This document shows positions 1 to 12,863 of a stretch of DNA of 64,000 nt, piece after piece. Position 1 is the stretch's first letter. Every line of letters begins with the position of its first letter. Below the pieces are notes generated by a model. It was given only the letters and a program-made list of their open reading frames with translations. It was not told where the DNA came from and did not search any database. The stretch covers positions 1 to 64,000 of the forward strand of contig CAZELM010000023.1 of the NCBI GenBank assembly GCA_964512995.1. The letters are read 5' to 3'. The translations under genes were made by a program, and so were the position numbers. This DNA is from CAZELM01 sp964512995 (lineage in GTDB: Bacteria > CSSED10-310).

Positions 1-485
<485 letters not shown>

Positions 486-599
486 GGGAGCGATTCCATC
501 GAAAGATGGTTTCTATCCTGGTCGATCTTCGCTCTAACTGAGCGCGCTTACTTTTTATACTAATGGCCGTAGTGGTAGAATCCCGACGGTCCTAACTTC

Positions 600-674
600 G
601 GGCCTATAGCTCAGATTGGTTAGAGCGCGCGCCTGATAAGCGCGAGGTCGGTGGTTCAAGTCCACTTAGGCCCA
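600..674 (+). tRNA. tRNA-Ile (anticodon GAT)
   Basis: A cloverleaf can be drawn: acceptor stem GGGCCTA (600-606) pairs with TAGGCCC (667-673), the anticodon loop CTGATAA carries GAT at 635-637, and the T loop is TTCAAGT. The 3' CCA is not encoded, so it must be added after transcription. The position between 16S and 23S is the usual one for tRNA-Ile. Confidence 0.97.
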
Positions 675-685
675 TATAGTTTCTC

Positions 686-761
686 GGGGATGTAGCTCAG
701 ATGGGAGAGCGCCTGCCTTGCACGCAGGAGGTCGTCGGTTCGAACCCGTCCATCTCCACCA
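686..761 (+). tRNA. tRNA-Ala (anticodon TGC)
   Basis: Acceptor stem GGGGATG (686-692) pairs with CATCTCC (751-757, one G-U pair). The anticodon stem CCTGC/GCAGG closes the loop CTTGCAC with TGC at 719-721. Unlike the neighbouring tRNA-Ile, the 3' CCA is encoded (759-761). Ile-Ala in the 16S-23S spacer is the classic arrangement. Confidence 0.97.
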
Positions 762-774
762 GAGTAATGAAAAG

Positions 775-786
775 TTCTTTGAAAAC
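775..786 (+). promoter_or_regulatory. boxA-like antitermination/processing element before 23S
   Basis: The string TTCTTTGAAAAC directly after tRNA-Ala resembles the boxA-type motif found ahead of 23S genes in many bacterial rRNA operons, where Nus factors bind the nascent RNA. The identification rests on motif similarity and position only. Confidence 0.45.
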
Positions 787-856
787 TGAATATTTCAGGG
801 TATCTGCAACGCGAAATGAATCTTTAATGTGATTATGACTATGATATTAAGATTGT

Positions 857-3860
<3,004 letters not shown>

Positions 3861-3880
3861 ATTTTTTTATAACTGAAGCA

Positions 3881-3905
3881 GTTGCCTCGGCTCAGCCGAG
3901 GCAAC
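3881..3905 (+). other. Perfect 11-bp hairpin in the 23S-5S spacer
   Basis: GTTGCCTCGGC (3881-3891) and GCCGAGGCAAC (3895-3905) are exact reverse complements separated by TCA. No T-run follows, so it is unlikely to be an intrinsic terminator, and 5S still lies downstream. It may be a ribonuclease processing site or an RNA structure that separates 23S from 5S; that role is inferred. Confidence 0.6.
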
Positions 3906-3957
3906 TAACTTCTTTCTTCAATGCATGATTAATACCCTGAGATATTTGGAAATAGTT

Positions 3958-4079
3958 TTTCCCGGTGACGATAGCGGAAGGGCCACACCCGTTTCCATTC
4001 CGAACACGGAAGTTAAGCCTTCTGGCGCCGATGGTACTGCAAGAGCCATCTTGTGGGAGAGTAGGAAATTGCCGGGAAA
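3958..4079 (+). rRNA. rrf: 5S ribosomal RNA
   Basis: The core strings 'ccgaacacggaagttaagcc' and 'cgccgatggtactgc' are typical of bacterial 5S rRNA. The ends pair as TTTCCCGG (3958-3965) with CCGGGAAA (4072-4079), giving about 122 nt. Exact mature ends are estimated. Confidence 0.95.
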
Positions 4080-4088
4080 TTTTTTTAG

Positions 4089-4114
4089 AGCCCGATTCGT
4101 CGGGCTTTTTTTTT
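4089..4114 (+). terminator. Rho-independent terminator of the rRNA operon
   Basis: AGCCCGA (4089-4095), TTCG tetraloop, TCGGGCT (4100-4106), then a run of T to 4114. This is a textbook intrinsic terminator placed just after 5S. Confidence 0.93.
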
Positions 4115-4282
4115 GCCTAAATCATTCCCATTCACGATCAATATATACCTGTCACTCTGCGTCCCCTGTCATATTTTAAATCAAAACACTCAACCTTTTG
4201 CTTCATCCCTCTATTGCACTTTTCAATTATCATTGTAAACTAGCTCTCGTTTTTTTCCCGATACCGAACGAAGGAGGTAATC

Positions 4283-5038
4283 ATGTCTGGTCATTCAAAA
4301 TGGGCTAGTATCAAACACAAAAAAGCAGCCGTTGATGCGAAACGAGGAAAAATATTCACGAAAATCATCCGTGAGATCACGATCGCCGCTCGCCTTGGTG
4401 GAGGTGATGTTAACGCTAATCCTCGATTACGGATGGCTATCAGCAATGCCAAAGGCGTTAATATGCCAAGTGATAATATCAAACGCGCCATCATGAAAGG
4501 CACCGGAGAACTTCCCGGTTCCGTTATTGAAGAAATTGTTTATGAAGGCTACGGCCCTGGTGGAGCGGCTTTGTATATTGAAGTCATGACTGATAATAAA
4601 AATCGCACCGTAGCAGAGATTCGGCATATCCTCACCAAACACAACGGCAACCTCGGCGCATCAAATAGTGTTGCATGGAAATTTGAAAAAAAAGGTGTCA
4701 TTTATATCGATGCCACTAAAATCGAAGAAGATGCTCTCATGGAAATTGCCATTGGTGCTGGAGCCGAAGATATGCGATTAGAAGATGACACATTTGAAGT
4801 CATTACCAATTTGGCTGATTTCGAAACCGTAAAAACCGCTCTGGAAGGAAAAAAACTCGAAATCAGTCGCTCAGAAGTCACCATGCTCCCGAAATCGGTG
4901 GTCAAACTCGACGGAAAACATGCCGAACAATTATTGAAAATGATGGAAAAACTTGAAGACCATGAAGATATTCAGAATGTATATTCTGATTTTGATATCC
5001 CGGATGATGTCATGCAAAAAATCTCCAGCAATGAATGA
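4283..5038 (+). CDS. yebC: YebC/PmpR family protein (TACO1-like)
   Basis: This 251-residue protein starts with the family signature MSGHSKWASIKHKK and continues with the conserved PSDNIKRAI region and the charged C-terminal half typical of YebC. The length matches the family (about 240-250). YebC-type proteins act in the cytoplasm; they are described both as transcriptional regulators and as ribosome-associated factors that help translate proline-rich stretches. ATG at 4283 follows a good GGAGG site at 4272-4276. The gene lies just upstream of ruvC, the same order as in E. coli and many other bacteria. No nearby promoter is convincing. Confidence 0.95.
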   Translation: MSGHSKWASIKHKKAAVDAKRGKIFTKIIREITIAARLGGGDVNANPRLRMAISNAKGVNMPSDNIKRAIMKGTGELPGSVIEEIVYEGYGPGGAALYIEVMTDNKNRTVAEIRHILTKHNGNLGASNSVAWKFEKKGVIYIDATKIEEDALMEIAIGAGAEDMRLEDDTFEVITNLADFETVKTALEGKKLEISRSEVTMLPKSVVKLDGKHAEQLLKMMEKLEDHEDIQNVYSDFDIPDDVMQKISSNE

Positions 5039-5086
5039 TTGTTGTTCTGATCCTTATATCTCCTTACCAGGGAATTGGGGTGTTCG

Positions 5087-5602
5087 TTGAATACTCATCA
5101 GCCTGGTGGGATTTTAGGGATTGATCCCGGATCGCGTCAGACCGGATATGGTATAGTCACGACGAATGGGTATGACATTGTCTGTGAACATTATGGATGC
5201 ATTCGGCTTCCATCTGTATTGCCTCTTCCGGAACGGCTGGCTTTGTTTTCATCAGAATTCGAAATAATTATTGATAAATTTCATATTTCTACCATGGCCA
5301 TCGAAACGCTTTTCACAGCAAAGAATATTCAATCTGTCTTTAAGCTTGGGCAGGTTCGTGGCGTCGCGATTATGATCGCATCCCGTCGAGGATTGGCAGT
5401 TGCAGAATATTCTCCAGCCTCTGTAAAATCCGCTGTCGTAGGTTATGGAAGGGCTACCAAGGAACAAATTCAATTTATGGTGCAAAAGCTGTTGAAACTG
5501 CCTTCCATTCCAAAACCCCAAGATGCCGCCGATGCTCTCGCCATCGCCATCTGCCATTTGAACACAATCAAGTTTCAAAAACGCATTTTCGATAGATCAT
5601 GA
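5087..5602 (+). CDS. ruvC: Holliday junction resolvase RuvC
   Basis: RuvC is the endonuclease that cuts four-way DNA junctions in homologous recombination, working with RuvAB. The four acidic active-site positions appear kept: Asp in GIDPGS, Glu in IETLF, and two Asp in QDAADALAIA. The start is uncertain. The frame opens with TTG at 5075, but TTG at 5087 (MNTHQPGG...) gives 171 residues, close to the E. coli length of 173, with a GGGGTG sequence a few bases upstream, so I chose it. The stop overlaps the ruvA start by four bases, suggesting coupled translation. Confidence 0.94.
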   Translation: MNTHQPGGILGIDPGSRQTGYGIVTTNGYDIVCEHYGCIRLPSVLPLPERLALFSSEFEIIIDKFHISTMAIETLFTAKNIQSVFKLGQVRGVAIMIASRRGLAVAEYSPASVKSAVVGYGRATKEQIQFMVQKLLKLPSIPKPQDAADALAIAICHLNTIKFQKRIFDRS

Positions 5603-6213
5603 TAACTTATATCGAAGGATCATTACTGGAAAAAAATCCGAGTTCCGTCGTGGTTAAAACGGGTGGTGTCGGTTTTTTTATCGAGATTCCATTTTCGACA
5701 TTTTATGAGCTTCCAGAAACTGGATCAACGATCGGTTTATACATTCATACGCAACTTCGGGAAGATTCGATTCGGTTGTTCGGATTTAAAACACTTCTGG
5801 AACGGCAGTTGTTTTTGTCTTTTCTGTCGGTATCCCGGATTGGTCCTAAGCTGGCGTTAACGATTTTATCAGGAACGGAAATCGATCAACTGATATTCGC
5901 GATCCAGCACAACAGCTCCGATACATTGGCATCCATACCGGGTATCGGTAAAAAAAGCGCAGAACGGATTTTATTTGAGCTTCAAGGAAAAACAGAATAC
6001 TTGAAAGAGATTGCTCCAACGAGTTCACCACTATCGTCTATTGATACGGGCTTTACACAAATGGAGGAAGTTCTATCAATACTGGAAAATCTTGGGTATA
6101 AACGGAAAGATGCAGAGCAAGCGATCCGGGATATCTTGGTGAAATCAAGTTCTGCTCCTGAAATCGGGCTAATGATCAGAGAATCTTTACGGATCTTGTC
6201 GGGCAGAGGATAG
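5599..6213 (+). CDS. ruvA: Holliday junction branch migration protein RuvA
   Basis: RuvA (204 residues) binds Holliday junctions as a tetramer and recruits RuvB. The N-terminal OB-fold region begins MITYIEGSLLEKNPSSVVVKTGGVGF. The helix-hairpin-helix region has FLSVSRIGPKLALTILSG and the highly typical SIPGIGKKSAERILFEL. The C-terminal helical domain, which binds RuvB, occupies roughly the last 50 residues (MEEVLSILENLGYKRKDAEQAI). The gene overlaps ruvC by four bases and is followed two bases later by ruvB, so the three are almost certainly one transcript. Confidence 0.96.
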   Translation: MITYIEGSLLEKNPSSVVVKTGGVGFFIEIPFSTFYELPETGSTIGLYIHTQLREDSIRLFGFKTLLERQLFLSFLSVSRIGPKLALTILSGTEIDQLIFAIQHNSSDTLASIPGIGKKSAERILFELQGKTEYLKEIAPTSSPLSSIDTGFTQMEEVLSILENLGYKRKDAEQAIRDILVKSSSAPEIGLMIRESLRILSGRG

Positions 6214-6215
6214 TT

Positions 6216-7253
6216 ATGCTTCGAAATATACTTGATCCATATAAGCAGGAAGAAGAGCCTTCGGAGAATATCCGCCCTAAAACACTTAAAGAATATATCG
6301 GGCAAGATAGAGTCAAAGAACAACTCGGAATTTATCTCCATGCTGCTAGGCAACGTGGGGATGCTTTGGATCATGTATTGTTCTATGGCCCTCCTGGACT
6401 CGGCAAAACGACTCTCGCTCAAATCATCGCCTATGAACTGGGTATCCATATTGAAATAACATCCGGACCTGCCCTGGAGCATCCGGGGGATATTGCAGCA
6501 ATCTTGACCAACCTAAAAAAACGCGACAGCCTATTTATCGATGAGATCCATCGACTAAACCGAGTTGTTGAAGAAAAATTGTATCCTGCGATGGAAGATT
6601 TCCGTCTTGATTTGGTTATGGGACAAGGCCCTGCCGCTCGGCTGATTCCTCTCCCATTGGAACCCTTTACTCTTATCGGCGCTACGACGCGATTCGGATC
6701 GATTACATCACCCATGCGGGATCGATTTGGCATCATTTTACGGCTGGAATTTTATACGATTGACGATTTGGTTCGAATTGTCACTCGAGCCGCTGCACTT
6801 CTAACCATACCTATATTACCGGATGGTGCTTTGGAAATCGCTCGTCGATCTCGCGGTACCCCGCGGATAGCCAATCGGCTTCTGAAGCGGATTCGAGATT
6901 TTGCTCAAATAAAAGGAGATGGTAAAATCACTCGTGAGATTGCGGATATGGCATTGAATATAATGGAGATCGATCATGAAGGATTAGATCCGATGGATCG
7001 GCGTTTGCTGACGATTATGGCGAAGAACTATGGAGGTGGACCAGTTGGAATCGATACCCTCGCTACGGCTCTCATGGAAGACCGAAATACCATCGAAGAT
7101 GTCTTTGAACCATATATGATTCAAAAGGGATTCATACGCCGCACTCCCCGTGGCCGCCTTCTATCCGAAAAGGCATATGATTATTTGGGACTTCCTAAAC
7201 CATCCTCGTTGGCCATACCGGAATTGCCGTTCGATATGGAAATTGGAACATAA
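6216..7253 (+). CDS. ruvB: Holliday junction branch migration ATPase RuvB
   Basis: RuvB (345 residues) is the hexameric AAA+ motor that drives branch migration. Walker A is GPPGLGKTT at residues 58-66, Walker B is LFIDEIHR near 105-112, and the sensor region is GATTRFG. The C-terminal winged helix contains LTIMAKNYGGGPVGIDTLA and YIQKGFI-like sequence (MIQKGFIRRTPRGR), which is highly conserved. The length matches the family. ATG at 6216 lies two bases after ruvA. The downstream queA begins within a few bases. Confidence 0.97.
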   Translation: MLRNILDPYKQEEEPSENIRPKTLKEYIGQDRVKEQLGIYLHAARQRGDALDHVLFYGPPGLGKTTLAQIIAYELGIHIEITSGPALEHPGDIAAILTNLKKRDSLFIDEIHRLNRVVEEKLYPAMEDFRLDLVMGQGPAARLIPLPLEPFTLIGATTRFGSITSPMRDRFGIILRLEFYTIDDLVRIVTRAAALLTIPILPDGALEIARRSRGTPRIANRLLKRIRDFAQIKGDGKITREIADMALNIMEIDHEGLDPMDRRLLTIMAKNYGGGPVGIDTLATALMEDRNTIEDVFEPYMIQKGFIRRTPRGRLLSEKAYDYLGLPKPSSLAIPELPFDMEIGT

Positions 7254-7257
7254 TCGA

Positions 7258-8307
7258 GTGAATCACCAATTGCGAATTGACGATTTTGACTATCATCTTC
7301 CTGCGGAATTGATCGCACAGCGACCTGCAATGGAGCGGGATAGCTCTCGATTGATGGTGTTATCCCGGCAATTGGACCACATCTCCCATCAGGTTTTTTC
7401 CGATCTCCCCAATTTCCTTCTCGATGGCGATCTTCTGGTGATGAACGATGTAAAAGTGATTCCGGCTCGGATTCGCGGTCATCGAAAGACGGGTGGCCAA
7501 GTTGAAGTATTCATCCTGGATGGATGGAAACAGAAACCGGATCGTTTTTTACTGTCACCCGCTCGAAGAATCACACCGGGTGAAATCCTGAAACTCCAAA
7601 ATGACTGGTCTTTGACGATTTTATCCAGAGAGAATGGTGTCTTTATGGGACAGATTGAAGGTCCGGGCCAATTCCAGGATTTTCTTGCATCGTTCGGCGA
7701 AATGCCTACTCCTCCCTATATTCGAAGGAAAGGCAATATGATCGAACGGGACCTGGATCGAATGAGATATCAAACGATATTTGCGAATAATTCAGGCGCA
7801 GTCGCGGCACCGACCGCTGGGCTTCACTTTACTCACCACCTGATGGCTCGATTGAAGCAGAAAGGGATTGCAATCTGTTATGTGACACTATGGGTGGGAT
7901 GGGGAACATTCCGACCAGTGAAGAACGAACTGGTAAGCGAGCATGTCATGGAATCAGAACACTATCGGATTCTTCCAGAGACGGCACGATTGATCGAGCA
8001 AGCAAAAGCGGATGGCCGACGAATTGTTGCAGTTGGCACAACCACCACACGAGCATTGGAAAGTTGGGGTAGGCAATATCCGGATTGCAGAGCGGTAGAC
8101 TTCAGTGAAACGGATATTTTTATCACTCCTGGATTTGAGTTTAAAATCATCAATGCGTTAATCACCAACTTTCATTTACCGAAATCGACATTGATTATGC
8201 TGGTTTCCGCATTCTTGGGTCGAGAAAAACTATTGCATGCCTATCAGATTGCCATTGATAACCACTATCGATTCTATTCTTATGGCGATGCAATGCTGAT
8301 CGAATGA
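7258..8307 (+). CDS. queA: S-adenosylmethionine:tRNA ribosyltransferase-isomerase QueA
   Basis: QueA transfers the ribosyl part of SAM to preQ1-modified tRNA to form epoxyqueuosine. The protein has the family's N-terminal DFDYHLPAELIAQRP, the central GAVAAPTAGLHFT, VGWGTFRPV, and VGTTTTRALES. The open frame extends upstream into ruvB, but homology starts at about residue 37 of that frame, so I place the start at GTG 7258 (349 residues, E. coli 356); TTG 7270 (MRIDDFDY) is an alternative. It lies between ruvB and tgt, the next queuosine gene. Confidence 0.95.
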   Translation: MNHQLRIDDFDYHLPAELIAQRPAMERDSSRLMVLSRQLDHISHQVFSDLPNFLLDGDLLVMNDVKVIPARIRGHRKTGGQVEVFILDGWKQKPDRFLLSPARRITPGEILKLQNDWSLTILSRENGVFMGQIEGPGQFQDFLASFGEMPTPPYIRRKGNMIERDLDRMRYQTIFANNSGAVAAPTAGLHFTHHLMARLKQKGIAICYVTLWVGWGTFRPVKNELVSEHVMESEHYRILPETARLIEQAKADGRRIVAVGTTTTRALESWGRQYPDCRAVDFSETDIFITPGFEFKIINALITNFHLPKSTLIMLVSAFLGREKLLHAYQIAIDNHYRFYSYGDAMLIE

Positions 8308-8546
8308 TCAGGCTTTCGCGATTGTTTTATAATAGATTCCCTTTTTGGATAGTTTTGCGGACAGATGCTGATTCTGGAAATACAGATCCCCTGATATGTT
8401 CTTCTGGTTTTATTATAGTATTGAATTTTCGAAACTCCTTCAGTCTGAAATGACAATTTTCTAAATAGGATGAAGTAAGACTGATCGGTAAAATACAGAA
8501 CATGGTCCAGTAAGGCTCATTGCTATGTTTGGAATGGAGAAAATCA

Positions 8547-9677
8547 GTGTCCACATTCAATATCATCTCACAATGCGCTCATTCAAAAGCCCGAAGAGGT
8601 CGATTGATCACTCGGAAAGGATACATTGACACGCCTCAGTTTATGCCTGTCGGTACATATGGAACGGTTAAGGCGATGACACCAGAAGAGGTGTCTCAAC
8701 TTGGTGCTCAGATTATTCTTGGAAATACGTATCATCTGTTTTTAAGACCCGGTCATCGACTGATCCGAACGCTGGGTGGACTTCATCAGTTTATGAATTG
8801 GAAGCATAGCATCCTGACTGATTCGGGGGGATTTCAGATTTTCAGTCTCAGTAAGCTGGCTGCTATTAAGAGTGATGGTGTCGAGTTTGCTTCTCATCTC
8901 GATGGATCAAAATTCATGTTTAGACCGGAAGACTCGATAGCGGTTCAGGAAGCCCTCGGTTCTGACATCATGATGGTGCTGGATGTGCTGATTTCATCGA
9001 CAGCTCCATATGGGGAAATAAATGAAGCAGTGAACCGAACACTGGAATGGGCTAGTCGATGCCGGGAATCCTGGTCTGATCATTCTGCTCAGTTATGGGG
9101 TATTGTACAAGGGGGTCTATTCAAAGATCTTCGGCAATTTTGCGCAGAGGAACTGATTAAGCTGGATTTCCCTGGGTATGCGATTGGGGGATTGGCAGTT
9201 GGAGAGGAGACTGAGCACTTGTATGATATCACTGGCATCTCCGCGGACGCACTTCCTGCTAATAAGCCAAGGTATTTGATGGGCGTTGGATTGCCAGAAA
9301 ATATTCTTGAGTGTGTTTCGAGGGGGGTCGATCTGTTTGACTGTGTGATTCCTACTCGAAACGCACGTAATGGAATGCTGTTTACACCATATGGAAAACT
9401 GATCATACGGCATACCAGATACAAAGAAGATCCATTGCCAGTGGATGAGTGTTGTTCGTGTTATACTTGCAGGAATTATTCCAGAGCCTATATACGCCAT
9501 CTGCATATTTCAGGAGAAATATTGGCAGCACGGCTATGTACAATTCATAATCTCCATTTTTTTATGCAACTGATGCAGAATATTCGAGTGGCGATCGAAA
9601 ATAATCGATTCAATGAATTCAAAACGCAATTCCTAAATAACTATTATTCAACCGATGATGAGCGCTGGGAGGAGTAA
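8547..9677 (+). CDS. tgt: tRNA-guanine transglycosylase Tgt
   Basis: Tgt exchanges guanine 34 of certain tRNAs for preQ1, the step before QueA. Signatures are TPQFMPVGTYGTVKAMTPEEV, ILGNTYHLFLRPG, LTDSGGFQIFSL, the nucleophile region DLFDCVIPTRNARNG, and the zinc ligands in CCSCYTC with a later His (CTIHNLHF). The frame can open at TTG 8520, but GTG 8547 has a GGAGA site at the right distance and gives the usual N-terminus (STFNIISQCAHSKARRGRL), so it is chosen: 376 residues. About 240 bases separate it from queA, and these hold no evident gene. Confidence 0.96.
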   Translation: MSTFNIISQCAHSKARRGRLITRKGYIDTPQFMPVGTYGTVKAMTPEEVSQLGAQIILGNTYHLFLRPGHRLIRTLGGLHQFMNWKHSILTDSGGFQIFSLSKLAAIKSDGVEFASHLDGSKFMFRPEDSIAVQEALGSDIMMVLDVLISSTAPYGEINEAVNRTLEWASRCRESWSDHSAQLWGIVQGGLFKDLRQFCAEELIKLDFPGYAIGGLAVGEETEHLYDITGISADALPANKPRYLMGVGLPENILECVSRGVDLFDCVIPTRNARNGMLFTPYGKLIIRHTRYKEDPLPVDECCSCYTCRNYSRAYIRHLHISGEILAARLCTIHNLHFFMQLMQNIRVAIENNRFNEFKTQFLNNYYSTDDERWEE

Positions 9678-9788
9678 AATTTTCAGGCTCATTCCCTTGA
9701 CTATTTACGCTGCTTGTAGCATTCTTCTGGCTCAGTTTGCCCGGTTGAGTTGGTAGATTTTTCAAGGGCGATTACATTGGGAGGTTTG

Positions 9789-10124
9789 ATGGTTGCTGAT
9801 ATCGTTCATGCAATGAGTACCTCCGGTCAGGGGAATGCAGGAAATGGTGAAAGCCAAATCATGTCGCTCATTCCCTTGGTCGCGATCGTTATCATTTTTT
9901 ATTTTCTTCTGATACGTCCACAGCACAAGGAACGAAAACGCGTTCAAGAGATGTTGGACAGCCTGAAAGCGGGAGATAATGTGGTAACAACAGGAGGCAT
10001 TTTAGGTACGATTCATAGTATCGACAATGATATTGTTCAGTTGAAGATTAGTGATAAAGTAAAGATATCTGTTCTCCGAAGTTTTATACGCGGTCTTCAT
10101 GATGGGAAGATAGAAAAAGATTAA
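9789..10124 (+). CDS. yajC: Sec translocon accessory subunit YajC
   Basis: YajC is a small inner-membrane protein that joins SecDF in the Sec holotranslocon. The 111-residue product has a single membrane segment (MSLIPLVAIVIIFYFLLIRP), then the family-typical QHKERKRVQEMLDSLKAGDNVVTTGGI. The start is set to ATG 9789 because GGGAGG lies at 9779-9784; a longer frame from TTG 9750 lacks a good site. The order tgt-yajC-secD-secF matches that of E. coli. Confidence 0.95.
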   Translation: MVADIVHAMSTSGQGNAGNGESQIMSLIPLVAIVIIFYFLLIRPQHKERKRVQEMLDSLKAGDNVVTTGGILGTIHSIDNDIVQLKISDKVKISVLRSFIRGLHDGKIEKD

Positions 10125-10187
10125 TCCCCAGGAATAAATTTATAATTGGAGAGAGGATATTTTTTGTAATGTGAAAGGAGCCCTGCT

Positions 10188-11789
10188 TTGAGTAAGATCG
10201 ATCTGAAATGGCGTATTTTGATCATGATTATATTGATCGGCATTGGCTTTTTTATGGTTTATCCTCCATGGGATCCAGACGGTGATGGTCCAAAGCGCGG
10301 GAAAATCAATCTGGGACTGGATTTGCAGGGCGGAATGCACATGGTCATGGATGTAAAAACCGAAGAAGCGGTCCAGGCGGAGTTGCTATTATCGAAAAAA
10401 TACTTCGAGTCACTCTGCCGGAAGGACAAACTCAAGGATGTGACCATTGATACAAACAATGAAACATTTGCCCTTTCAATGGCATTCTCAAGCATGGAAG
10501 ATCGAGACCATATCATGAATATGGTCAAGAGCGAGGGCGGATTTAACGTCTCTTCTTCTGCCCACGATGGGAAATATTATATCGATGCTGTGATGGAGCA
10601 GACTCGGATCGAAACAATCAAAGACAATGCGCTTCAGCAGGCATTGATGACCATCAGAAATCGAGTGGATGAATTGGGAGTTTCAGAACCGATCATTCAG
10701 CAACAGCAGAGTCTCACTGAGGGATCGATGCCGAGAATTCTTGTGCAACTCCCTGGTGTCAAAGATATTCAACGGGCAAAAGAAATCATTGGACGAACGG
10801 CATTATTGGAGTTCCGGATTGTGATTGATGGTCCAACAGAAAAGACGACCTTATTAGAATCTCACGGAGGCAAAGTTCCAAAGGATGCCAAATTGTTTGA
10901 ATCGGAAACTCGGGAAGGATCAACCCAGCAAATATATTATCTTCTTGAAAAAGATGCGGAAGTGACCGGAGCTGATCTGGATTCCGTAGATATTTCGAAG
11001 GATGAATATGGAAAATATGCTGTATCGTTTACGCTGAGCCGGACGGGTGGAAAAAAATTCGCCCGGTTGACTCAGGAAAATATGGATAAAGCACTGGCTA
11101 TTGTTTTAGACGGAAAAGTCCAATCCGCTCCGATCATCAGAGCACGGATATCGCGTGATGGCCAGATCACGGGTAATTTTACATTTGAAGAAGCGAAGGA
11201 TCTTATGATCGTGTTGCGATCCGGCGCATTACCCGCTTCGGTGGTCCCGTTTGAGGAACGGACAGTGGGACCATCCCTCGGTCATGATTCAATATCCCAA
11301 GGTCTCAGGGCTGGATTGCTGGGTTCAATGATCGTTGTTGTATTCATGGCTATCTGGTATCGAACATCCGGGATTATTGCGGATATCGGTCTTTTTATCA
11401 CGATTCTTCTGTTATTGAGTTCGTTGGCCAGCTTAAAAGCGACGCTAACGCTCCCAGGAATCGCCGGCATTGTTCTCACGATTGGAATGGCCGTAGATGC
11501 AAACGTGCTGATATTTGAACGGATCCGTGAGGAACTCCGCCAAGGTAAAACAATCAGAACAGCCATCGCGATGGGATATGATCGTGCATTCATCACAATC
11601 ATGGATTCCAATCTCACAACATTGATCGCTGCTGTCGTTTTATTGCAGTTTGGCGTTGGACCGATACGGGGTTTCGCTGTGACATTATCGATAGGTGTTG
11701 TTGCAAGTATGTTTTCAGCTCTGTTCATAGCGCGCGTCTTGATGGACCTTGTGCTTGCAAATCCAGCCTCAAATAAGCTCTCTATTTAG
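10188..11789 (+). CDS. secD: Protein translocase subunit SecD
   Basis: SecD (533 residues) uses the proton gradient with SecF to pull proteins through the Sec channel from the periplasmic side. It has an N-terminal membrane segment (ILIMIILIGIGFFMVY), then the conserved LGLDLQGGMHMVMDV motif (D1-like), a large periplasmic P1 region (about residues 50-360, including LQQALMTIRNRVDELGVSEPIIQQQ), and five C-terminal membrane segments with GIVLTIGMAVDANVLIFERIREE. TTG 10188 follows AGGAG at 10176-10180. It is 30 bases upstream of secF. Confidence 0.97.
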   Translation: MSKIDLKWRILIMIILIGIGFFMVYPPWDPDGDGPKRGKINLGLDLQGGMHMVMDVKTEEAVQAELLLSKKYFESLCRKDKLKDVTIDTNNETFALSMAFSSMEDRDHIMNMVKSEGGFNVSSSAHDGKYYIDAVMEQTRIETIKDNALQQALMTIRNRVDELGVSEPIIQQQQSLTEGSMPRILVQLPGVKDIQRAKEIIGRTALLEFRIVIDGPTEKTTLLESHGGKVPKDAKLFESETREGSTQQIYYLLEKDAEVTGADLDSVDISKDEYGKYAVSFTLSRTGGKKFARLTQENMDKALAIVLDGKVQSAPIIRARISRDGQITGNFTFEEAKDLMIVLRSGALPASVVPFEERTVGPSLGHDSISQGLRAGLLGSMIVVVFMAIWYRTSGIIADIGLFITILLLLSSLASLKATLTLPGIAGIVLTIGMAVDANVLIFERIREELRQGKTIRTAIAMGYDRAFITIMDSNLTTLIAAVVLLQFGVGPIRGFAVTLSIGVVASMFSALFIARVLMDLVLANPASNKLSI

Positions 11790-11819
11790 GTCGTTGTAAT
11801 CAGGAATGAGGATTTTGAT

Positions 11820-12758
11820 ATGAATATCTTCAGAGATGCAGATTTTGATTTTATCGGGAAGCGGAATATTGCCTTGGCAATCTCATTGACATTGATCCTT
11901 GCTGGATTGATTTCAATTTTTTTTCATAACGGATTGAAATATGGAATCGATTTTTCGGGCGGGACATTGATTCAAGTAAAATTCAATGAACCCACCACAG
12001 CCGAAGATTTACGTAAAGCTCTCCCTGGTGATGAACTCGGGTCATTCACGATCCAACAGATCGGTGCAACGCAGGAAAATGAATTTCTGATTCGCCTCTC
12101 TCTCGCTGTTGAAAAGGACGTTGAGCATTCCCCGACCACAATCGTCTTTTCAAGTCTGGAAAAAACATATGGTGCTGGGAGCTTTGAGAATCGTCGCACA
12201 GAAAGTGTGGGGCCAACGATCGGAGAAGAGCTGAAGAAAAGTGCCACTGGAGCGATAACCGGTGCTGTCGCACTGATGTTGATCTACATCTCAGTTCGTT
12301 TCAGATTCACATATGCTATTGGTGCCATCCTTGCGTTGGTCCATGATGTCCTGATAACGGTTGGCGCTTTTTCTATTGCGAACCGGGAATTCAATTTGCC
12401 AGTTGTCGCTGCCTTATTGACCATCGTCGGATACTCGATCAACGATACGATAGTCGTATTTGATCGAATCAGAGAGAATCGCCGAATCATGCATAAGGAC
12501 AGTCTGGAGCGTATTATAAATGTCAGTATCAACCAGACATTGTCTCGTACAATCCTGACTTCAGGAACCACGCTGTTTACAGTGATCAGCCTGTTCCTTT
12601 TCGGCGGAGAGGTTATCAATGATTTTGCCTTTGCCCTACTAATTGGAATAACAGTGGGAACCTATTCGTCAATCTATATTGCGAGTCCCGTTTTGATCTG
12701 GTGGAAAGCGCTTCAGAATATTCAGAAAAAGACACCAGCTAAACAACAATCCGCTTAG
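11820..12758 (+). CDS. secF: Protein translocase subunit SecF
   Basis: SecF (312 residues) partners SecD. After the first membrane segment (IALAISLTLILAGLISIFF) comes the conserved GIDFSGGTLIQVKF, then a periplasmic domain to about residue 130, then five membrane segments including VALMLIYISVRFRFTYAIGAILALVHD split across the motif, and YSINDTIVVFDRIRENR. The length is normal. ATG 11820 has GAGG upstream. It closes the yajC-secD-secF block; no clear terminator follows before the RelA/SpoT gene 105 bases on. Confidence 0.97.
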   Translation: MNIFRDADFDFIGKRNIALAISLTLILAGLISIFFHNGLKYGIDFSGGTLIQVKFNEPTTAEDLRKALPGDELGSFTIQQIGATQENEFLIRLSLAVEKDVEHSPTTIVFSSLEKTYGAGSFENRRTESVGPTIGEELKKSATGAITGAVALMLIYISVRFRFTYAIGAILALVHDVLITVGAFSIANREFNLPVVAALLTIVGYSINDTIVVFDRIRENRRIMHKDSLERIINVSINQTLSRTILTSGTTLFTVISLFLFGGEVINDFAFALLIGITVGTYSSIYIASPVLIWWKALQNIQKKTPAKQQSA

Positions 12759-12863
12759 TATACAAATCACATCAACTGAGTGTGAGCGAAACTGAGCCGT
12801 GAATGATGGCAAAAGTGGTGCTTTAGAGTGAGTTGGTGCATACTGGGAGATAAAAACTGAAAT

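Noticed and set aside
600..674. tRNA-Ile without encoded CCA as a possible pseudogene
   Set aside because: All stems pair and the anticodon loop is normal; many bacteria add CCA after transcription, at least for some tRNAs.
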